The notes: generated by a model from the letters alone, not told the origin. Positions 1 to 9,727 are shown, counted from the first letter of the stretch. The stretch: DNA of 64,000 nucleotides from a bacterium 210820-DFI.6.37 (GCA_020558355.1 JAJCKG010000008.1:1-64000); one strand, 5' to 3'. Made by a program: numbers and translations.

Positions 1-11
1 TTTTTTATTTA

Positions 12-32
12 CCACCAGTTTAACTGGTGGTT
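12..32. terminator. Short hairpin at window edge
   Basis: Near-perfect palindrome with arms ACCACCAG and CTGGTGGT, followed on the + strand by TTTATT. It may end a transcript that enters from the left, but the parent gene is outside the window. Confidence 0.4.
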
Positions 33-63
33 TATTCATGCCTCTTCGGCGCCAATAACAACA

Positions 64-97
64 GGGGTTCCAGCGCCAAATCCAGCGCTGAAACCCC
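64..97. other. Strong hairpin downstream of glyA
   Basis: Two-step stem GGGGTT/AACCCC and CAGCGC/GCGCTG around an 8-nt loop. It lies beyond the glyA terminator candidate and lacks a convincing T-run, so its role is open. Confidence 0.4.
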
Positions 98-144
98 ATT
101 CTTACTTATTTCGCTAAAATCAAGCCCCGCAACCGTTGAAAATA

Positions 145-180
145 TGTTAACGCCGCGCCACATTTGCGGCCTTGTTAACA
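145..180 (-). terminator. Probable glyA terminator
   Basis: Stem TGTTAAC/GTTAACA continued by GCCGC/GCGGC, lying 9 nt past the glyA stop. It is followed on the minus strand by a T-rich stretch (TATTTTC). Confidence 0.6.
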
Positions 181-188
181 ATTTCCAA

Positions 189-1430
189 CTATTTATACAG
201 CGGATATTTGTCGCACAGTTCTTTTACAATGGCTCTTGCCTTTTCCATGGAAGCGCTGTCATCCGGATTGTCAATAACAAGAGCGATGGCTTCTACTGTT
301 TTTTCTACATCTTCCTCTTTGAAACCTCTGCTGGTCATGGCAGGGGTTCCCAATCTCAGGCCGCTGGTGATGAACGGGCTCTGAGGATCATTTGGAACCG
401 CGTTTTTATTGGTTGTAATATTTGCTTCGTCCAGCAGGTTTTCTGCCCGCTTTCCTGTAATATTTTTGTTGACCAGACTTACCAGCACCAGATGGTTGTC
501 CGTTCCGCCGGATACCAGGTCAAAGCCTTTTGCTATCAGTGCCTTTGCCAGGGCCTGCGCGTTATTGATGACCTGCTGCTGATAGTCTTTGAAGCCCGGA
601 TCCGCCGCCTCTTTGAAGCAGACCGCTTTCGCGGCGATAATGTGTTCCAGCGGGCCTCCCTGGGTTCCCGGGAAGATGGCTTTGTCGATAGCCTTCGCGT
701 ACTTTTCTTTGCAAAGAATCAGGCCGCCTCTCGGTCCTCTCAGCGTCTTATGCGTTGTGCTGGTAACAATATCCGCGTATTCTACCGGATTCGGATGATG
801 TCCTGTCGCGACCAGTCCCGCGATGTGGGCCATGTCCACCATCAGCATAGCGCCCACTTCATCGGCGATTTCCTTAAATTTATCAGTCTCAATGGTTCTC
901 GGATAAGCGGAAGCTCCCGCGACGATCAGCTTAGGCTTGTGTTTGAGAGCCAGTTCTCTTACGTTATCAAAATCAATTTTTTCTGTTTCCGGATTCAGTC
1001 CGTACGCGACAAAGTTATAGGATTTTCCGGAAATATTAACCGGGGATCCATGGGACAGATGTCCGCCGTTGGACAGATCCATGCCCAGCACTGTGTCGCC
1101 GTATTCCAGCACTGCCTGATAAACGGCCGTATTCGCATTGGCTCCGGAATGCGGCTGCACATTCGCGTGCTCCGCGCCGAAGAGGGCCTTTGCCCGCTCG
1201 ATTGCCAGAGTTTCCACTTCATCGATATATTCACAGCCGCCGTAATACCGTTTTCCCGGATAACCTTCCGCATATTTATTGGTAAGGGCGCTTCCCATAG
1301 CTTCCATAATTTCAAAGTTAACAAAATTCTCGGACGCGATCATTTCGATCTTTGTCTCCTGGCGTCCCATTTCACGCTTGATGGCCGCGCTGATTTCTGG
1401 ATCCGCTTTATCGAGATAGTTAAAATACAT
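189..1430 (-). CDS. glyA: Serine hydroxymethyltransferase
   Basis: PLP-dependent enzyme that interconverts serine and glycine while loading one carbon onto tetrahydrofolate in the cytosol. The 413-residue length is normal for bacterial GlyA. The PLP-lysine context [13 protein letters not shown] is present near residue 225, and the [10 protein letters not shown] and HSGANAN segments near the N-terminus are typical. The start is ATG with AAAGGAGACGGAACA in front. The gene follows the PucR regulator on the same strand after a 93-nt gap that contains a short CCCCT-CA-AGGGG-like hairpin. One-carbon units made here also feed the purine operon at 21-34 kb. The assignment rests on clear family motifs along the whole length. 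Confidence 0.97.
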   Translation of the reverse strand: MYFNYLDKADPEISAAIKREMGRQETKIEMIASENFVNFEIMEAMGSALTNKYAEGYPGKRYYGGCEYIDEVETLAIERAKALFGAEHANVQPHSGANANTAVYQAVLEYGDTVLGMDLSNGGHLSHGSPVNISGKSYNFVAYGLNPETEKIDFDNVRELALKHKPKLIVAGASAYPRTIETDKFKEIADEVGAMLMVDMAHIAGLVATGHHPNPVEYADIVTSTTHKTLRGPRGGLILCKEKYAKAIDKAIFPGTQGGPLEHIIAAKAVCFKEAADPGFKDYQQQVINNAQALAKALIAKGFDLVSGGTDNHLVLVSLVNKNITGKRAENLLDEANITTNKNAVPNDPQSPFITSGLRLGTPAMTSRGFKEEDVEKTVEAIALVIDNPDDSASMEKARAIVKELCDKYPLYK

Positions 1431-1523
1431 TGTTCCGTCTCCTTTCAGTTTTCTTTTCTTATTTATATACGAAATCTTTCCTTTTCATCCAGCCCCTCAG
1501 GGGTTCCGCTTTCGCGTCAGGAT

Positions 1524-3089
1524 TCAGCTGACTACCCGTTCCAGACGTTTTAAAGCCAGCGCAATGGTCAGGCCGGGAATAACCCGGTTTCCTGTAATCT
1601 CTACACCCAGTACATCATTGATCCTTTTCAGGCGGTACTGAACTGTATTGGTATGTATTCCCATGAATTCAGCTGTCTTTCCGCTGTTCATTCCGGCGTC
1701 CAGAACAAAGGTCTCCAGTGTGTCCAGGAGCTGTTTTCCTTTATTTTCTCCGGCGCCTTTAAATGGCTCCAAAAGCTCGATATAGTTTTTCTTTACATAA
1801 CCGCCCTGCAGCTGGATATTAATACAATTGCTCACAAGGGCCAATTCGTATTTGGTAAATACTCTCTTGTACGGAAATACGCTCTGGACAAAAGACCAGC
1901 TTTCGCTGATAAGACGGTAAGCGTCCCCAGCGCCTTCGATTCCCGCAAGTCCGGTTACATGGAAAATCCGTACCGTTTTATCTTCCTTCAGCTTGTTGAA
2001 CAGCTTCACGCAGCTGCTCTTGCCATCGATCTCAACATCCGGGTCGTCCCGGTCCAAAAGGATCATTCCGTAGGTTTCATCGCCTTCGCTGATCTTCATA
2101 ATATGAAGACCCTCCTGCTTTTCAAACTCCGCAAGAATTCCCTGGTTGATACCTTTGGCGAAAAACACGCTTACAATATCATCGCCATCAATGCCCGCTT
2201 CATCCTTCAGGGTGTAGGCCAGACTCTTGTTACCCCGCATGAGCGCTTTGATAAACTCCGCCCTCGCGTCCCGCTCCGGCGTATATTTCCACATACCCAT
2301 GGCCAGCTCGATGATCTCCGCCAGCTTTGTGATTTCTCCCGCGGAGTAAGAGTCCTCATTGTCCACGATAAACATAAAATATTTATCATTGTTGATGGTG
2401 ACCGGCCCCCAGTAGGTCAGGACCCCGTTCACATCGATCATCGTATAAACTTCTGACTGCTTTTCCACTTCCCGTTCTTTTCCCATGCGGATAGCCTCGG
2501 CAATGGTGGTTTTGTGGCGGGTCTCCACGGAAAGAATGGGATTAAAGTCTTCACTGAGCAGAATCAGCTGAAAGTCATTATTGATAGCCGCCTCCCGTAC
2601 AGCGGACTGAAAATTGCTATGCTTCTCAAAATTCAGCAGATGAAAAATCGTATTGCTGATAAGCCGGTTGCTGAAGTTATCACTGTAAAGGACCTTTTCC
2701 ATAATCTGTGTGATCACATGGGAGTAACGCGCCTTGCTGTCCCGGGGCATTACGATCAGCGGCAGCCCTGCTGATTCCGCGGCGTCCGCCACTTTTTTAT
2801 CTAGCGTCTGGACAACTGCCCCTACATAGAATACTACCAGCGCCGCGTGACCATCGGACGCGACCTGCTTTACGATCTGACATTGTTTGGAAACGTCATC
2901 CCGCACGGCAAAAAAGCCGGTAAGCAGCAGCTCTCCTCTGTCGTCCGCGTAGGCTTTCACCTCATTGGGCGCTGTGGCCTCCAGAACAGAGACAGCTTTT
3001 ACATCATTGCCCAGAGCGCTTTTTCCCGCGACAACTTCCGCGCCTTTAAAGGCGCTTAATTCCAGGCAATCCTTTACTGTAACTTTCAT
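1524..3089 (-). CDS. PucR/CdaR-type transcriptional regulator
   Basis: A 521-residue regulator of the PucR family. The N-terminal ~130 residues match the PucR sensor domain (ending near LIVMPRDSKARYSHV). A central GGDEF-like CdaR segment follows. The C-terminus has the HTH typical of the family, around NSGKTAEFMGIHTNTVQYRLKRI. Members control purine, sugar-acid or amino-acid catabolism, but the effector cannot be read here. Its ATG directly abuts the ftsH stop codon (TAA then ATG), and the RBS GAGGAAAAATAA lies inside the end of ftsH. Translation is therefore likely coupled to ftsH. glyA follows 93 nt downstream, which makes glyA a possible target, though this is only positional inference. 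Confidence 0.85.
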   Translation of the reverse strand: MKVTVKDCLELSAFKGAEVVAGKSALGNDVKAVSVLEATAPNEVKAYADDRGELLLTGFFAVRDDVSKQCQIVKQVASDGHAALVVFYVGAVVQTLDKKVADAAESAGLPLIVMPRDSKARYSHVITQIMEKVLYSDNFSNRLISNTIFHLLNFEKHSNFQSAVREAAINNDFQLILLSEDFNPILSVETRHKTTIAEAIRMGKEREVEKQSEVYTMIDVNGVLTYWGPVTINNDKYFMFIVDNEDSYSAGEITKLAEIIELAMGMWKYTPERDARAEFIKALMRGNKSLAYTLKDEAGIDGDDIVSVFFAKGINQGILAEFEKQEGLHIMKISEGDETYGMILLDRDDPDVEIDGKSSCVKLFNKLKEDKTVRIFHVTGLAGIEGAGDAYRLISESWSFVQSVFPYKRVFTKYELALVSNCINIQLQGGYVKKNYIELLEPFKGAGENKGKQLLDTLETFVLDAGMNSGKTAEFMGIHTNTVQYRLKRINDVLGVEITGNRVIPGLTIALALKRLERVVS

Positions 3090-5240
3090 TTATTTTTCCT
3101 CTTTTTCTTCCTCCGAATCCTGTTTTCTGTCCTCTTCTTCGGTGTCCTCAGATCCGGCATCCGGTTCGTCATCATCCGCGAAATAGTCACCGTCATACTT
3201 TGCCAGTTCCTCTTCGCTCGGCATATCGTCATCCTGGCAGGCTTCATCGCCTTCTGTTATCCAGTTAGGCTCTTCTCCCGCCAATGTCTTTTGATCCAAA
3301 GCCTCTTCCGCTTCTCTTGCCTCCTGCTCTTTCAGCAGACGGGCCGCTTCTTCGGCTTCCTCAGCGTTCTTTTCGCGCCGCTGGTCTTCCTTGGCCATTA
3401 CGTCGGCAGCCAGCTCCTCCGCGGTCATCTTTCCGCTGTAGAGCAGCTCGAACTGTTCGCCGTCTAGGGTTTCGATAGCCAGCAGAGCTTCCGCGACAGT
3501 GTGCAGCTTGTCGAGGTTTTCCGTAAGAATCGCCTTGGCCTCTTCAAAGCAGGCTTCCACAATATGCTTTACTTCCTCATCGATTTCAGAAGCGGTTTCT
3601 TCCGAGTAGTTCTTTCTGGTGGAGAAGTCCTTGCCCAGGAACACTTCATCCGATGAACTGTAATTTACCGGGCCCAGCTTGTCGCTGAAGCCGTATTTTG
3701 TCACCATGTCCTTGGCGATCTCTGTAGCCCGCATGATATCGTTGCTGGCTCCGGTGCTGATGTCATCTAAAGTCAGCAGCTCCGCTACCCGTCCGCCCAG
3801 CAGGTGGATGATCTGCTCCCGCATGGTGGTCTTTGTTCCGTAATATTTATCTTCCTTCGGCAGGATCATAGTAAATCCGCCCGCGCTTCCTCTCGGTACA
3901 ATGGTAATCTGATGTACCGGATCCGTCTTCGGAAGGGAATGGGCAACCACCGCGTGGCCCGCTTCGTGGAACGCGGTAAGCTTTCTCTCTTCGTCACTGA
4001 TAACGCGGCTCTTCTTTTCCGGTCCCGCGATGACCTTGGTAATGGCTTCCTCAATTTCATCCATGCGGATCTTCAGGCCGTTTCTTCTGGCTGTAAGAAG
4101 CGCCGCCTCATTGAGCATATTTTCAATATCCGCCGGTGTGAAGCCCGGTGTTCTTCTCGCCAGAACTTTAGGATCCACCTCGTCAGCCAGCGGCTTGTTC
4201 CTGGAATGCACACGGAAGATGGCTTCTCTGCCCTTGATATCCGGCGCGCCGATTACAATCTGCCGGTCGAACCGACCTGGTCTTAAAAGCGCCGGGTCCA
4301 GGATATCCGGACGGTTGGTAGCCGCGAGAATAATGATGCCCTGGTTTTCTCCAAAACCGTCCATCTCTACCAGCAGCTGATTCAGGGTCTGTTCCCGTTC
4401 GTCGTGGCCGCCTCCCAGGCCAGCGCCTCTCTTTCGGCCCACCGCGTCGATTTCATCGATAAAAATGATACAAGGGGAATTTTTCTTTGCCTGTTCAAAC
4501 AGATCTCTTACTCTGGAAGCGCCTACACCAACGAACATTTCCACAAAGTCGGAACCGCTGATAGTGAAAAATGGCACGCCGGCCTCCCCGGCAGTGGCTT
4601 TTGAAATGTAAGTCTTACCGGTTCCCGGAGGGCCTACAAGAAGCATTCCTTTCGGAATCCGGGCTCCCAGGCTGTTATATTTTTTCGGATTGCGGAGAAA
4701 ATCCACGACCTCCGCCAGCTCTTCCTTTTCCTCGTCCAGTCCCGCTACGTCTTTGAAGGTGACTTTTCTCAGATCGCTGTCCTTTTGCAGCTTTGCCCTG
4801 CTCTTTCCAAAGGACATGGCTTTGCCGCCGCCTCCGCTCTGATTCATAATGATAAAGAAGAAGAAAACCAGCGCCGCAATCATGATCAGGGTCGGCAGCA
4901 GACTCAGCAGGATCGAATCTTTTTTCGGGTCGTCGGTCTTGTATTTGATCGTGCCCTCTTCGATCTGCGGATAGATATACTTTTGATTGAACCACTGCAG
5001 GTCGATCGCGTTAGACGCATAGGCAAAGACCTCTGTATCGTCCTTCAATGTGGCGCTGATCTTAGTCTCTGTTATATTGACCTCCGTGATTTTTCCGTCG
5101 GCAGCGTATTCAGACATGGTTGAAAAAGAAACCTTCTCCTCCGTGTCCTTTTCTCCCCCGCTGTTATAAAACCATGCCATAGCAAGCACCAGCCCAAATA
5201 TGATCAGGTAGATCCCTATGTTTTTTGATAACCTTTTCAA
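3090..5240 (-). CDS. ftsH: ATP-dependent zinc metalloprotease FtsH
   Basis: Membrane-anchored AAA+ protease that degrades misfolded or regulatory membrane and cytosolic proteins. There is one TM segment near residues 8-26, an extracytoplasmic domain to about residue 105, and a second TM near 108-132. Walker A GPPGTGKT, Walker [16 protein letters not shown] and the zinc motif HEAGH are all present. At 716 residues it is longer than most, because of an acidic C-terminal tail of about 80 residues rich in Glu and Asp. The start codon is TTG, preceded by GGAGGATAGAACG; no better ATG exists upstream. tilS lies just upstream, as in Bacillus, but the usual hprT between them is absent. Confidence 0.96.
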   Translation of the reverse strand: MKRLSKNIGIYLIIFGLVLAMAWFYNSGGEKDTEEKVSFSTMSEYAADGKITEVNITETKISATLKDDTEVFAYASNAIDLQWFNQKYIYPQIEEGTIKYKTDDPKKDSILLSLLPTLIMIAALVFFFFIIMNQSGGGGKAMSFGKSRAKLQKDSDLRKVTFKDVAGLDEEKEELAEVVDFLRNPKKYNSLGARIPKGMLLVGPPGTGKTYISKATAGEAGVPFFTISGSDFVEMFVGVGASRVRDLFEQAKKNSPCIIFIDEIDAVGRKRGAGLGGGHDEREQTLNQLLVEMDGFGENQGIIILAATNRPDILDPALLRPGRFDRQIVIGAPDIKGREAIFRVHSRNKPLADEVDPKVLARRTPGFTPADIENMLNEAALLTARRNGLKIRMDEIEEAITKVIAGPEKKSRVISDEERKLTAFHEAGHAVVAHSLPKTDPVHQITIVPRGSAGGFTMILPKEDKYYGTKTTMREQIIHLLGGRVAELLTLDDISTGASNDIMRATEIAKDMVTKYGFSDKLGPVNYSSSDEVFLGKDFSTRKNYSEETASEIDEEVKHIVEACFEEAKAILTENLDKLHTVAEALLAIETLDGEQFELLYSGKMTAEELAADVMAKEDQRREKNAEEAEEAARLLKEQEAREAEEALDQKTLAGEEPNWITEGDEACQDDDMPSEEELAKYDGDYFADDDEPDAGSEDTEEEDRKQDSEEEKEEK

Positions 5241-5313
5241 CGTTCTATCCTCCTGTGTCGGTAGTATTATCTAAATTTTTGTATTATTGTCCAAAATTAA
5301 GTATGTTATTTTA

Positions 5314-6732
5314 TCATATCTCACAAACAAATTCAAGCATAAGGGCCTTTTTTGTTGTTTTATCCAATTTGTATTTTTCATTATAACGATTTTTGGGAAG
5401 TCCCGCCCGGGGGTCCGCAATGATCCACAGGATCTCGCTTCCTGCCGCGACCAAAAGCAATTGATCCCGATTTTCTCTGGGAACCTTCTGGTCCACAAAA
5501 AAGTCCTGCAGCTTTTTTCTTCCCTTTTTCAGGCTGATATAATCTCCCGGCTGTCTGCGGCGCAGAATAATTTCCGGCGTCTCGCTTCGGGAAGCGCAAA
5601 GCTTTTCCCAGTCAAAGACCGCGGCGTTTTTCGGATAGGAAAGCGGCTTTTCCTCAGGTCTTTCTATCAGGCGAATCCGCAGCTTAGGATTTTTACCGGC
5701 CATTTCAGCCTCTTTTGTGTCAGCGCTCTTCTTATAAAAGTATACCCGTTCATACCTGATTTCCATACAGTATCCATCTGGAAAATCCAGCCGTTTGGAG
5801 GTGGCTTCCGCTTGAAGCAGCCGCTCTGCCGCTTCCAGATGGGAAGCGGTGATATCCTGGGTCAGTCCGGCCGTTTGGAACGCTTTCATTATGACCCGCC
5901 TGCCAACGGCGGGATGAAGCTCTTTCAGGCCTTCCTGATTCAGACAGACCGGCTCTCTTCCCTGCAGGAGCCTGCTGTACTCGCTTTCCGCGCGGGACCA
6001 GAGATAGTCCTTATCCTGTCCCGCGATCCTGCTGAGGCGAAGCAGCGCGTCGCTGACGCCTGGGTTAAAGTTCTCCCGCAAATACGGTATTAGCTGGAGC
6101 CTGACTTTATTCCTGGTATATACAGGCTGCAGGTTTGTCTGATCGATCCGGGGCGACAGCTGTTTTTCCTTACAGTAAGCCTCTATTTCCCGCCTCGGTA
6201 CGTCCAGAAGGGGCCGAATGACTTCTACGCTTCCTTCCCCTCGCCGGTACGCGATTCCGGAAAGACCATCGGGGCCGGTGCCCCGCAGGAGACGCAGCAG
6301 GACCGTTTCCGCCTGGTCATCCGCGTTCTGCGCTACCGCGATTTTCACGTTTTCTCTTGGAATTCCGTTTTGTACCAGGGCATTCGCCACTTTTCCGAAG
6401 GCTTCATACCGGGCTTTTCTTCCGGCTTCTTCGCTGGTCAGGCCTAGTTCCTTCGCCATAGCGCCGCAGTCGTATACAAAAGGAACGCAGGTGACGCCTT
6501 CCCTTTCGCACAAAGCTTCCACATAGGCCTGGTCCTCCTCCGCGTCACCGGGCCGGAATTTGTGATTCACATGGACAGCGTACAGGGCAAAGTCCATCTC
6601 CTGGGCCAGCTGCTTCAAAATATGAAAAAGGCACACGGAATCCGGGCCTCCTGAAAGGCCGATTACAATGTGCTCTCCTCGCTGGATCAGCTTATGTTTT
6701 AAAATCGTCTGTTTAATGGTTTCCTTTATCAT
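5314..6732 (-). CDS. tilS: tRNA(Ile)-lysidine synthetase
   Basis: Modifies C34 of the AUA-reading tRNA-Ile to lysidine using ATP and lysine; essential for decoding AUA. The N-type ATP-pyrophosphatase P-loop VIGLSGGPDSVCLF is at residues 26-39. A middle TilS domain follows, and the C-terminal TilS_C domain is seen near RRRQPGDYISLKKGRKK. I place the start at the ATG at 6732 (472 residues, MIKETIKQ...), because the region upstream is intergenic repeat. No good Shine-Dalgarno sequence precedes this ATG, which is unusual for the window; a TTG at 6768 in the same frame is an alternative. spoIIE lies upstream and ftsH downstream. Confidence 0.93.
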   Translation of the reverse strand: MIKETIKQTILKHKLIQRGEHIVIGLSGGPDSVCLFHILKQLAQEMDFALYAVHVNHKFRPGDAEEDQAYVEALCEREGVTCVPFVYDCGAMAKELGLTSEEAGRKARYEAFGKVANALVQNGIPRENVKIAVAQNADDQAETVLLRLLRGTGPDGLSGIAYRRGEGSVEVIRPLLDVPRREIEAYCKEKQLSPRIDQTNLQPVYTRNKVRLQLIPYLRENFNPGVSDALLRLSRIAGQDKDYLWSRAESEYSRLLQGREPVCLNQEGLKELHPAVGRRVIMKAFQTAGLTQDITASHLEAAERLLQAEATSKRLDFPDGYCMEIRYERVYFYKKSADTKEAEMAGKNPKLRIRLIERPEEKPLSYPKNAAVFDWEKLCASRSETPEIILRRRQPGDYISLKKGRKKLQDFFVDQKVPRENRDQLLLVAAGSEILWIIADPRAGLPKNRYNEKYKLDKTTKKALMLEFVCEI

Positions 6733-6734
6733 AA

Positions 6735-6854
6735 AGAATATTATACGATGAAAATCTCGCGCTCGCAAGGCTCGCTGGATTTTCTAGCATAAATTCTGCC
6801 GGGCTGCTCGTTTCTCTCGCTGGGCAGAATGTTATACGATGAAAACCTCGCGCT
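6735..6854. repeat. 29-bp direct repeat, two copies 91 bp apart
   Basis: Copies at 6735-6763 and 6826-6854 differ at two positions. They fill the spoIIE-tilS gap. Read on the minus strand the copy next to tilS contains TATAAT, whereas the other has TATAAC. Between them is a stem TTCTGCC/GGCAGAA. The pair looks like a local duplication of a promoter segment. Confidence 0.6.
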
Positions 6855-6855
6855 T

Positions 6856-8628
6856 TTATTGTATTCCTATTGTCAGTACTGTCAGGTCGTCTTTTTCTTT
6901 TATTCCGTAGTTTTCTACGGCTTTGTTTATGATCAGGTCGCACATGGTCTGCGGATCCCGGGACCGGATTTTGCGGATGGTATCCTGCAGCCAGTCCATG
7001 GTTAAGTCTTCCCGTCTGGAGTCGGTTACTCCATCGGATATCATGATTACTTCATCTCCGGGGTTGAGATTGACTGTCACATAATCGATTTTCAAACCAT
7101 CTACGATCCCCATCGGCATGGCGGAAACGGTCAGGGTTTCCACTCTGTCTTTCCGTTTTATGAAGGTGGTTGCCGCGCCGATTTTATAGAATTTCATTTT
7201 TCCGTTTTTGCCATTAAAGATTCCCAGATCTATGGTGGAAAAAATTTCATTTTCCGCGTTGAGCAGCAGAATCGAATTGAGCAGCTTTAGCACCAGTTCC
7301 ACTTCCAGACCCGCTTTCAGCAGCTTGATGACTGTATTGACTGCCAGACTGCTTTCAGCCGCGGCGGTTTTTCCCTTACCCATTCCATCGCTGAGCACAA
7401 CCGCGAATTTACCGCCTGGCAGTTCTTCCCACAGATAGCTGTCACCGGATATTCCCTGATTTCTGGCATACCCCGCCCACGCCGGTTCTGCCCGGTAACG
7501 AAAAGTCGCTTTCTGCCTGTCTTTTCTGCCGCTGATGGTTTCTGCGGTATGCTGCAAAACTTTAGACATGGCGCTGAATTCGTATGACAGGAGCGACCTT
7601 CTGTTGTTTTGTGAAACGAACATTGCAGCCAGGCTGTCGAAGTTTTGTCTTACTTCTTCCAGATAGGCTGCGGCGCCGGTCTGCCGCTGTTTTTCTTTAT
7701 AAGAAGCCCCCACAAAGCGGCTCAGGACCGTATCTACGCGCGAAAGCCATTTTTTCGGTATAATAAAAAGGCCCAAAGCCGCGGTCAAAGGTCCATAGTA
7801 AGGGACTGCCATGTTGACAGAAAAATCGGGAAGCCCGATTGCCATAACAGCAGCGGCAAAACAGATGGCTGCCGCAAGCTTGTTCTGCCCCTTTGAAAAG
7901 CCCGCTACTGTTCCTCCCAGAGCCAACACTAAAATGATGGAAGGCGCCTGGCCGCAAAAAAGCATAATCATGCCGGAGGCAAACGCGGCCATGAGCCCTT
8001 CCATGGTACCCAAAAGATACCCTGTAAATAGTACGTTAATCATGGCCGCCGGGAGCAGCAGCCACGAAAAACCGGTTCCCGCAATCATTAGCATTGCCGC
8101 CGCGGATACGCCCAGAACTCCGGCCGGTGTACCGCCTTGCGGCTCTTTTTTCTCTGCCAGCTGCCGCAGAATCTGAAATATCCCGCACAGGGCAGCTGTA
8201 AGACAGCCTTCCAGAAGGAGGTCTTCTATAGAAATACGATAGGAAAATCCGGCCGCAATAAAATAAACGCTTCGGGCAATTATTACGGCGGACCCCGCGA
8301 TTACTGCTTTATGCCAGGGTTGAAAGCGGATTTTTCCCGTACACAGGAATACAAGGCTGCATCCCGCCAGCGCCCCTATGTCGCCCCATATCGGAAGACC
8401 GCTGGCGTAAAAGGTGCCGATCCCTGCCGCCATCACAGGAAGCAGGTAAAGATTCAATGTATTGGCGGTCAGGAGCACTGTCATCAACGCGATACCAGCC
8501 GGAAACATGGTCCCCATAAAACATGCTCTGCTGATCAGAAAGCTGGCTCCCGCCGCTGCCATAATCGTACAAACCCTGATTTTACCTCTCTCTTTTCCCG
8601 CAATACGCCCTTTTGAAATGTATTCCAT
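6856..8628 (-). CDS. spoIIE: Stage II sporulation protein E-like membrane PP2C phosphatase
   Basis: In spore formers SpoIIE dephosphorylates SpoIIAA to activate sigma-F in the forespore and also acts at the polar septum. The first ~300 residues hold about ten hydrophobic segments. The last ~210 residues form a PP2C domain with GISGDSYLWEEL, VVLSDGMGKGKTA, MISDGVTDSR and KDDLTVLTIG. The start is ATG at 8628 with AAAGGAGGGGCAGA in front, giving 590 residues. This is well short of the roughly 820 of Bacillus SpoIIE; the missing length is in the linker between membrane and phosphatase parts. A Spo0A-type promoter and the tilS-ftsH neighbourhood support SpoIIE over a generic PP2C phosphatase. Confidence 0.85.
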   Translation of the reverse strand: MEYISKGRIAGKERGKIRVCTIMAAAGASFLISRACFMGTMFPAGIALMTVLLTANTLNLYLLPVMAAGIGTFYASGLPIWGDIGALAGCSLVFLCTGKIRFQPWHKAVIAGSAVIIARSVYFIAAGFSYRISIEDLLLEGCLTAALCGIFQILRQLAEKKEPQGGTPAGVLGVSAAAMLMIAGTGFSWLLLPAAMINVLFTGYLLGTMEGLMAAFASGMIMLFCGQAPSIILVLALGGTVAGFSKGQNKLAAAICFAAAVMAIGLPDFSVNMAVPYYGPLTAALGLFIIPKKWLSRVDTVLSRFVGASYKEKQRQTGAAAYLEEVRQNFDSLAAMFVSQNNRRSLLSYEFSAMSKVLQHTAETISGRKDRQKATFRYRAEPAWAGYARNQGISGDSYLWEELPGGKFAVVLSDGMGKGKTAAAESSLAVNTVIKLLKAGLEVELVLKLLNSILLLNAENEIFSTIDLGIFNGKNGKMKFYKIGAATTFIKRKDRVETLTVSAMPMGIVDGLKIDYVTVNLNPGDEVIMISDGVTDSRREDLTMDWLQDTIRKIRSRDPQTMCDLIINKAVENYGIKEKDDLTVLTIGIQ

Positions 8629-8658
8629 TCTGCCCCTCCTTTGTACAAGCCTGGGACT

Positions 8659-8692
8659 ATTATACATTCGGCCATAATTTTCCTTTGTCGAA
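8659..8692 (-). promoter_or_regulatory. Spo0A-type promoter of spoIIE
   Basis: On the minus strand a perfect -10 TATAAT (8659-8664) is preceded, 21 nt away, by TTCGACA (8686-8692). This is the complement of the 0A-box core TGTCGAA. The long spacing with a 0A box at the -35 position is how Spo0A-activated sigma-A promoters of spoIIG/spoIIE type are built. Confidence 0.6.
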
Positions 8693-8744
8693 AGCGCGGA
8701 GAAAATTCCAGTTTTTTTACGACAAAAATCGTCATAGGGAAGTA

Positions 8745-8853
8745 GCCCTGGGGAAGGGAAAACGGGAAATGGAAAAACGGTCGCCAGTGGCCCCGAATTG
8801 GGGCCATTGGCGACCGTCACTGCGTCAAAATATGAAATTTGGCGACCAGCCGG
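8745..8853 (-). repeat. GGTCGCCA repeat, copy D (inverted, diverged)
   Basis: Minus-strand reading gives GGTCGCCA, then GGTCGCCA-A-TGGCCCC-5-GGGGCCA-C-TGGCGACC (a 15-bp stem with one mismatch), then a pyrimidine-rich tail ending CCCCAGGG. The same order of blocks is found in the three copies at 38.5, 39.3 and 40.9 kb. It lies between spoIIE and tatD, with no gene visibly broken. Confidence 0.75.
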
Positions 8854-8896
8854 CGGCGCCAGCGGCGGCCTTCAAAAACGCTTGCTTTGCTTCAGG

Positions 8897-9715
8897 CTAT
8901 TTGATCCCAAAAAATCGCATGGCGTTTTCCTTGGTCTGGGCCGCCACCTCTTCCAGGGTCAGGCCCTTGATCTCCGCCACTTTCTTTGCGGTATACTCCA
9001 CATAAGGCGGGATATTGCGCTTTCCCCGGAATGGCTCCGGCGTCAGGTAGGGCGAATCCGTTTCTACCAGTAGGACTTCCAGAGGAAGGGCTTCCACTAC
9101 GGCCGGTGTTTTTTTATTGTTTTTGTAGGTTACTGGCCCCGCTACGGAAATGGTGGCCCCCAGCTTTACATACTGCTGACCCAGTTCCCTGCTTCCGGAA
9201 AAGCAGTGAAGCAGAACCCGGGCATCGCCGCTTCCATCATAACGGGCGGGGAACCAGCTTTTCCGCTCATCAGAAAAGGCCCCCTCTTCCTTCAGGATAT
9301 CCATAACCTCCTGATCCGCTTCTCTCGCGTGGATCACAATGGGCATTTTCAGCTCATTCGCCAGCTGGATCTGACGGCGGAACCAGTAGCGCTGGGTATC
9401 CCGATCTGAATGATCGTAGTAAAAATCAAGCCCGATCTCACCGATAGCGCAGACCTTGTCCTTTTTTGCCAGACCTTTAATCATAGCCAACTGCATTTCA
9501 TCCATTTCTTTTGTATCGTGCGGATGACAGCCTACGGCAGCGTAGCACCAGGGCAGGCGCTGCGCGTGCTTTACCGCCAGTGCGGAGCTTTCCAGATCAA
9601 ACCCGATGTCCATAACGTAATCCAGCCTGGAGCTTTCAATTTTCGCAATCAGAGCCTGCCGCTCTTCTTCTGTAAAAGATTCGTTGTTAATATGCGCGTG
9701 TGAATCAAACAGCAT
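8897..9715 (-). CDS. tatD: TatD family metal-dependent deoxyribonuclease
   Basis: Cytosolic hydrolase of the amidohydrolase fold that acts as a 3'-5' DNase in characterised members. Metal-site motifs are visible in order: DSHAHIN at the N-terminus, EIGLDFYYD, PIVIHAREA, LHCFSGS and ETDSPYLTP. I start at ATG 9715 (272 residues), which has AGAGGTGAACTAT in front and gives the usual MLFDSHAH beginning; a GTG nine bases upstream is an alternative. The gene sits 12 nt after a lipoprotein gene and downstream of metG. The metG-tatD link is widespread in Firmicutes. Confidence 0.93.
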   Translation of the reverse strand: MLFDSHAHINNESFTEEERQALIAKIESSRLDYVMDIGFDLESSALAVKHAQRLPWCYAAVGCHPHDTKEMDEMQLAMIKGLAKKDKVCAIGEIGLDFYYDHSDRDTQRYWFRRQIQLANELKMPIVIHAREADQEVMDILKEEGAFSDERKSWFPARYDGSGDARVLLHCFSGSRELGQQYVKLGATISVAGPVTYKNNKKTPAVVEALPLEVLLVETDSPYLTPEPFRGKRNIPPYVEYTAKKVAEIKGLTLEEVAAQTKENAMRFFGIK

Positions 9716-9727
9716 ATAGTTCACCTC

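Noticed and set aside
27..1553. 508-codon open frame on the + strand
   Set aside because: It is the shadow of glyA on the opposite strand, starts with GTG without an RBS, and has no recognisable protein pattern.
6713..6943. Short minus-strand frame spanning the spoIIE-tilS gap
   Set aside because: It overlaps the direct repeats and the spoIIE end in another frame, lacks an RBS, and has no family features.
8613..9005. 130-codon + frame, and similar frames at 38463-38657 and 40833-41030
   Set aside because: These share peptide text only because they read through the GGTCGCCA repeats; there are no RBSs, and the conservation is at DNA level.
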